Source of the DNA: Lentisphaerota bacterium
GTDB taxonomy: Bacteria > Verrucomicrobiota > Kiritimatiellia > JAAZAB01
Direction: 5' to 3'
DNA length: 8,922 nt
NCBI GenBank assembly: GCA_016182435.1
Contig: JACPGN010000237.1
Location: forward strand, 1-8,922
Positions 6,283 to 8,922 of the stretch are shown here, in pieces; position 1 is the stretch's first letter, and every line of letters begins with the position of its first letter. Under the pieces are notes generated by a model. It ran no database searches, was not told where the DNA came from, and saw only the letters and a list, made by a program, of their open reading frames with translations. The position numbers and the translations under genes were made by a program.

Positions 6283-7785
6283 TTATGGCGCGGTCCTGAC
6301 ACAACGTCCTCCATAAGTCGCGGTTCTATTCGCATCTATACTGGCGGCATTCTGCCGATCGGATGTCCTGAGCCGCTCCCGGTCATCCGGCCAGGCGCCG
6401 CCGCGGGCGCCGGCGCCGACGGCATCCGCGCCGGGCCAAGTAACCGTATTCGCGTCGCCGCCATCCGTCAACGCGCCATCGCCATGCGCAGGGGTATAGG
6501 TCCGTCCGGTCGCGTGGCCGATGGTAACGCAGAGTTCCCATACATTCCCGGAGAGCTCCAGGTTGCCGTAATAACCGGCCCCGGCCTGCGTTCGCGTCGT
6601 CTGCGTCGCCGAACTGGCAAACGCGCCGCAACGCATTGGACCTTGCACCAGAGGATGGTCGGTTGCCGCGCAATTGGCGTAATTGCTTGCATTGGTCGGC
6701 GTTTCGTCGGCATAACCGCCGCCGGCTATTCCCCGCGCCGGGCGACAATTAGTCGCGGAGCCCCACGGGTATTCGTTGGGAACATTTGCCGAGGCGCCGC
6801 GGCAAGCTTTTTCATATTCAAGCTCAGTCATCGGCCGCAACGCCGCGAAATCCGCAAAGGCCGCCAAGTCGGCCCAGCTAAGCCAGTTGCAGGCAATTGC
6901 TTCGCCGTCTTCGCCCTCATTATGATACGAATCATTATCAAGATTGCAGACATAACCACTCCTTTGCTTTTGAATTCCGTTGCGGTTCTGGGGTGTGGGA
7001 ATGCCAGAGGCGCCGCCCATAAAGTCGCCGGCGCTTGACGCCGCGCAGCGATTAGCCGATTGCGCGGGAGTAAGCGCATTCAGAAAATCGCGGTAAAGTC
7101 CCTGTGAAACTTCATGTTTCATGGCATAATAGGCGGAATAACCGTTCGGCCAGGAAGCATTCGGCGCCGGCTGCCCGAGCGGATATCCGCCGGAAGACGA
7201 TGCATTAGCGCCGGCGATTTTGGTCAGAGTAAATTCATTGGCGCCCGAACCCCCGCTGCCCGCGTAAAATGAACCCTGGGGAATATACACCATTTCAACG
7301 GCGTAAACCTTAATCTTGACCACATTCGTTGCCGACAGCCCATCGGCCTTATAATCCCAGACAAGCCGGACGCGCTCTGACGCCACTCGTCCCTGCGCTT
7401 GATCTCCCGTTGGGCGCCGTAAAAACGCTCCTTTCAAGTCAGCCGGCACAATGATATCCAGGTTGGTTCCGGCCTCCACTGAAAATCCGAGTGGATTATT
7501 TCCCGCGGTCTTCATGGTGGCATGCCGCCAGCGGGCGCCATTATCGGCGGAGTATTTCACAAAAACCCAGGCGGCGTCATAATTCACCTCATTGCGCCAT
7601 GAATTATCCCAACTGATGTCAAATCTGACCCGGGCAGTCTGCGGCTGGGTGCTTTCTACAAGGCTCACGTTGGAAACGGCCACATTGTTCGCCGGCGCCA
7701 AGAAGGGCGAAAATACAAATAAAATATGCGCCAAACCAAATAGGCCAACACGTATGCCGCAATAAGATTGAATAAAGGATTTCAT
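6283..7785 (-). CDS. Secreted FGE/SUMF1-like protein with N-terminal beta-rich domain
   Basis: This complete 500-residue protein starts with a long signal peptide (about 1-32, cleavage likely near FLAPA-NN). Residues 33-162 form the same N-terminal domain as the paralogue at 985-2421: FDISWDNSW (55-63), YDAAWVFVKYSADNG (69-83) and VPADLKGAF. The FGE-like domain follows: VEMVYIPQGSFYAG (163-176), AMKHEVSQGLYRDFLN (221-236), MTELEYEKACRG (319-330), GYYGNLELSGNVWEL (404-418), RGGAW (461-465) and the end GGRCVRTAP (492-500). In true formylglycine-generating enzymes two cysteines after the RGG(S/A)(W/Y) stretch bind copper; here that stretch reads PDDRERLRTSDR with none. I therefore call it an FGE-fold protein of unknown, probably non-catalytic, role. 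The start has no clear Shine-Dalgarno site, but a 5' stretch shared with the ATG at 240 precedes it. It ends in two stop codons, followed by the heptamer array. Confidence 0.88.
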   Translation of the reverse strand: MKSFIQSYCGIRVGLFGLAHILFVFSPFLAPANNVAVSNVSLVESTQPQTARVRFDISWDNSWRNEVNYDAAWVFVKYSADNGARWRHATMKTAGNNPLGFSVEAGTNLDIIVPADLKGAFLRRPTGDQAQGRVASERVRLVWDYKADGLSATNVVKIKVYAVEMVYIPQGSFYAGSGGSGANEFTLTKIAGANASSSGGYPLGQPAPNASWPNGYSAYYAMKHEVSQGLYRDFLNALTPAQSANRCAASSAGDFMGGASGIPTPQNRNGIQKQRSGYVCNLDNDSYHNEGEDGEAIACNWLSWADLAAFADFAALRPMTELEYEKACRGASANVPNEYPWGSATNCRPARGIAGGGYADETPTNASNYANCAATDHPLVQGPMRCGAFASSATQTTRTQAGAGYYGNLELSGNVWELCVTIGHATGRTYTPAHGDGALTDGGDANTVTWPGADAVGAGARGGAWPDDRERLRTSDRQNAASIDANRTATYGGRCVRTAP

Positions 7786-8062
7786 TTTTGTTACTATTCA
7801 GCCGCCGCGTTTACCGGATTGTTGACCACGGATTACACGGATGGCACTGATTTTCTCGTGAATCAAATTCCCCATATCCGTGCCATCCGTGAAATCAGTG
7901 GTTCCGAGTTTTTTTCGCTGGTGTTCACATGAGCAGTTAACGTGCCAACTGCGCGCAAAAGCCATAAGTGGCAGGAAGGCAGCATGATATAAAAACAGGA
8001 TTACGTGATGATAAGGCGGTAGTTTAAAACCAAGATTATAAAACATAGAACCTGGGTTATAA
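7786..8062 (-). repeat. GxxExxY-type spacer cassette, copy B
   Basis: This gap between the two right-hand genes is homologous to 236-640: the same GTTACTATTCAGCC end beside the start codon, the same inverted-repeat core, the same TTCCGAGTTTTTTTCGCTGG run and a related GGGTTATA end. It lacks about 120 bp of the gene remnant. The minus-strand frame of 89 codons here (7798-8067) is translation of the cassette and overlaps the stop of the preceding gene; I do not treat it as a gene. Confidence 0.6.
7825..7902 (-). mobile_element. Collapsed inverted-repeat unit with eight-codon GxxExxY remnant (copy B)
   Basis: The arms at 7825-7851 and 7876-7902 match as inverted repeats at 24 of 27 positions. 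Between them only 24 bases remain, reading MGNLIHEK on the minus strand, identical to the first eight residues of the remnant at 335-454. The right arm again abuts the ATG. This looks like a deletion from codon 8 of the remnant to the left arm. Confidence 0.45.
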
Positions 8063-8063
8063 T

Positions 8064-8922
8064 TCAATAGATTAGGAATGGCCCGTTCTGTTGATAATTT
8101 TCGGACGACAACCAGATATACCAGTCTCCGGATGAAATTACCATGGCTGGATCGGCCAGTCCATCGCCGTCGAAATCGCCGGCCACCGGTGTCCCGCTCA
8201 GGCTGGACAAGACCAGATCAACCCGCGCGTAATTATTGCCGGATTCCCAAATATGCCAGACGCCATCGTCATCCACCCTGGTCGGATCAGCTTTCCCATC
8301 GCCGTCGAAATCGCCGGCCACCGGCGTCCCGCTCAGGCTGGTATACAAGACCAGATCAACCCGCGCGTAATTATTGCCGGATTCCCAAATATGCCAGATG
8401 CCATCGCTGCCATCGCCATCCACCCTGGTCGGATCAGCTTTCCCATCGCCGTCGAAATCGCCGGCCAGCGGCTCATTAGCCGAAAGCCCCAGCGGGTACG
8501 GTCCGGCCCGCTGATAAGCGTTGGAGGATAACCAGACATACCAGTTGCCGGACGTATCCACCAAAACCGGATCAGCTTTCCCATCGCCGTCGAAATCGCC
8601 GGCCAGCCACGTTCCACTCGCCGCCCCCAGCGGGTACGGCCCGTCCCGCTGATAAGCATTGGAGGATAACCAGACATACCAATTGCCGGTTGAATACACC
8701 ACGTTCGGATCGGCTTTGCTGTCGCCATCAAAATCGGCGGGAACCGGCGTGCGCGCGCCTTGCGTGTCCACCGTGATTGGCCCAAAAACTGCCGATCCGG
8801 TTTCGCCGTATCTGGTGACCTGGTTGCGTACGCCGCGAAATCCGAGGCTGGAACTATTGTAGCTTGGCGCGGCGCCGTTGCGGGCCGCGGCGCGGCAACC
8901 GCGCGCGTAGTCGCTCCAACTG
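8064..8922 (-). CDS. FGE-like domain end fused to five FG-GAP/VCBS-type repeats (5' partial)
   Basis: The frame runs off the right edge; 285 residues are visible, ending at TGA 8064-8066. The nearest internal start is a GTG at 8769-8771, but the frame is open beyond it and clearly coding. The first 30 visible residues, SWSDYARGCRAAARN through SSSLGFRGVRN, match the closing segment of FGE/SUMF1 domains (GGSW...CR.A.R...GFR). One of the two catalytic-position cysteines is present (RGCR) and the other appears absent. After a short linker come five repeats of about 45-49 residues. Each opens with FDGDGKADP or a variant, a DxDxDG-like calcium-binding pattern as in FG-GAP/VCBS propeller repeats, and continues with W-Y-V-W-L-S-S or W-H-I-W-E-S. 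The last repeat ends at FLIY. Likely secreted, though the signal peptide is outside the window. It is the first of the colinear minus-strand genes. Confidence 0.85.
   Translation of the reverse strand, partial: SWSDYARGCRAAARNGAAPSYNSSSLGFRGVRNQVTRYGETGSAVFGPITVDTQGARTPVPADFDGDSKADPNVVYSTGNWYVWLSSNAYQRDGPYPLGAASGTWLAGDFDGDGKADPVLVDTSGNWYVWLSSNAYQRAGPYPLGLSANEPLAGDFDGDGKADPTRVDGDGSDGIWHIWESGNNYARVDLVLYTSLSGTPVAGDFDGDGKADPTRVDDDGVWHIWESGNNYARVDLVLSSLSGTPVAGDFDGDGLADPAMVISSGDWYIWLSSENYQQNGPFLIY
8161..8718 (-). repeat. Tandem coding repeats of 135-147 bp
   Basis: Four full units are visible at 8161-8295 (135 bp), 8296-8442 (147 bp), 8443-8580 (138 bp) and 8581-8718 (138 bp), all multiples of three. 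The first two are nearly identical in DNA, differing mainly by 12 extra bases. The last two are likewise nearly identical to each other but differ from the first pair. This pattern indicates recent tandem duplication or gene conversion within the repeat domain. Confidence 0.85.

Noticed and set aside
6484..7038. Plus-strand open frame of 184 codons
   Set aside because: It is antisense to the FGE-like gene at 6283-7785, which has a signal peptide and family motifs.
7798..8067. Minus-strand open frame of 89 codons in the spacer
   Set aside because: It is translation of the spacer cassette (leader, MGNLIHEK remnant and inverted arms); the equivalent frame in the other spacer is interrupted, so it is not conserved as a protein.
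8161..8718. Possible CRISPR-like repeat array
   Set aside because: The units are 135-147 bp, all multiples of three, and code for calcium-type protein repeats; there are no short repeats with unique spacers.

Overview
All convincing genes in this 8.9 kb window lie on the minus strand, so transcription runs from the right end to the left end. The base composition is GC-rich. The secreted proteins combine formylglycine-generating-enzyme-like (FGE/SUMF1) folds, FG-GAP/VCBS-type repeats and a large membrane-anchored protein. Remnants of a GxxExxY gene and many dispersed palindromic and heptanucleotide repeats fill the gaps. This mix suggests an uncultured bacterium of the PVC group (Kiritimatiellota, Lentisphaerota or Verrucomicrobiota type) or a similar candidate phylum. 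That is inference from gene style; there is no rRNA or marker gene here.

Layout, right to left in transcription order. (1) 8922-8064: the 3' part of a gene whose product ends in an FGE-like domain followed by five calcium-binding-type repeats; it runs off the right edge. (2) 8063-7786: a spacer holding a collapsed, inverted-repeat-bounded GxxExxY remnant. (3) 7785-6283: a complete secreted FGE-like protein with an N-terminal beta-rich domain. (4) 6282-about 6115: two different heptanucleotide arrays and a REP-like palindrome, sitting where the start of the next gene should be. (5) about 6115-2625: a roughly 1,170-residue secreted, C-terminally anchored protein with coiled-coil-prone middle and two diverged copies of a 160-residue module. 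(6) 2624-2422: a palindrome-rich spacer with a third inverted-repeat unit. (7) 2421-704: a second FGE-like gene, a paralogue of (3), broken by an apparent one-base loss near position 1000. (8) 703-241: a hairpin repeat and a longer GxxExxY remnant in a spacer homologous to (2). (9) 240-1: an open frame crossing the left edge that is largely a nested palindromic repeat and may not be a gene.

The colinear FGE-like genes share an N-terminal module and are interleaved with a giant membrane-anchored protein, so they plausibly form one secreted or cell-envelope gene set. None of the FGE-like domains visible here has the paired active-site cysteines of a true formylglycine-generating enzyme, so they are more likely structural or binding proteins than catalysts. 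No tRNA, rRNA, CRISPR array or transposase was seen.
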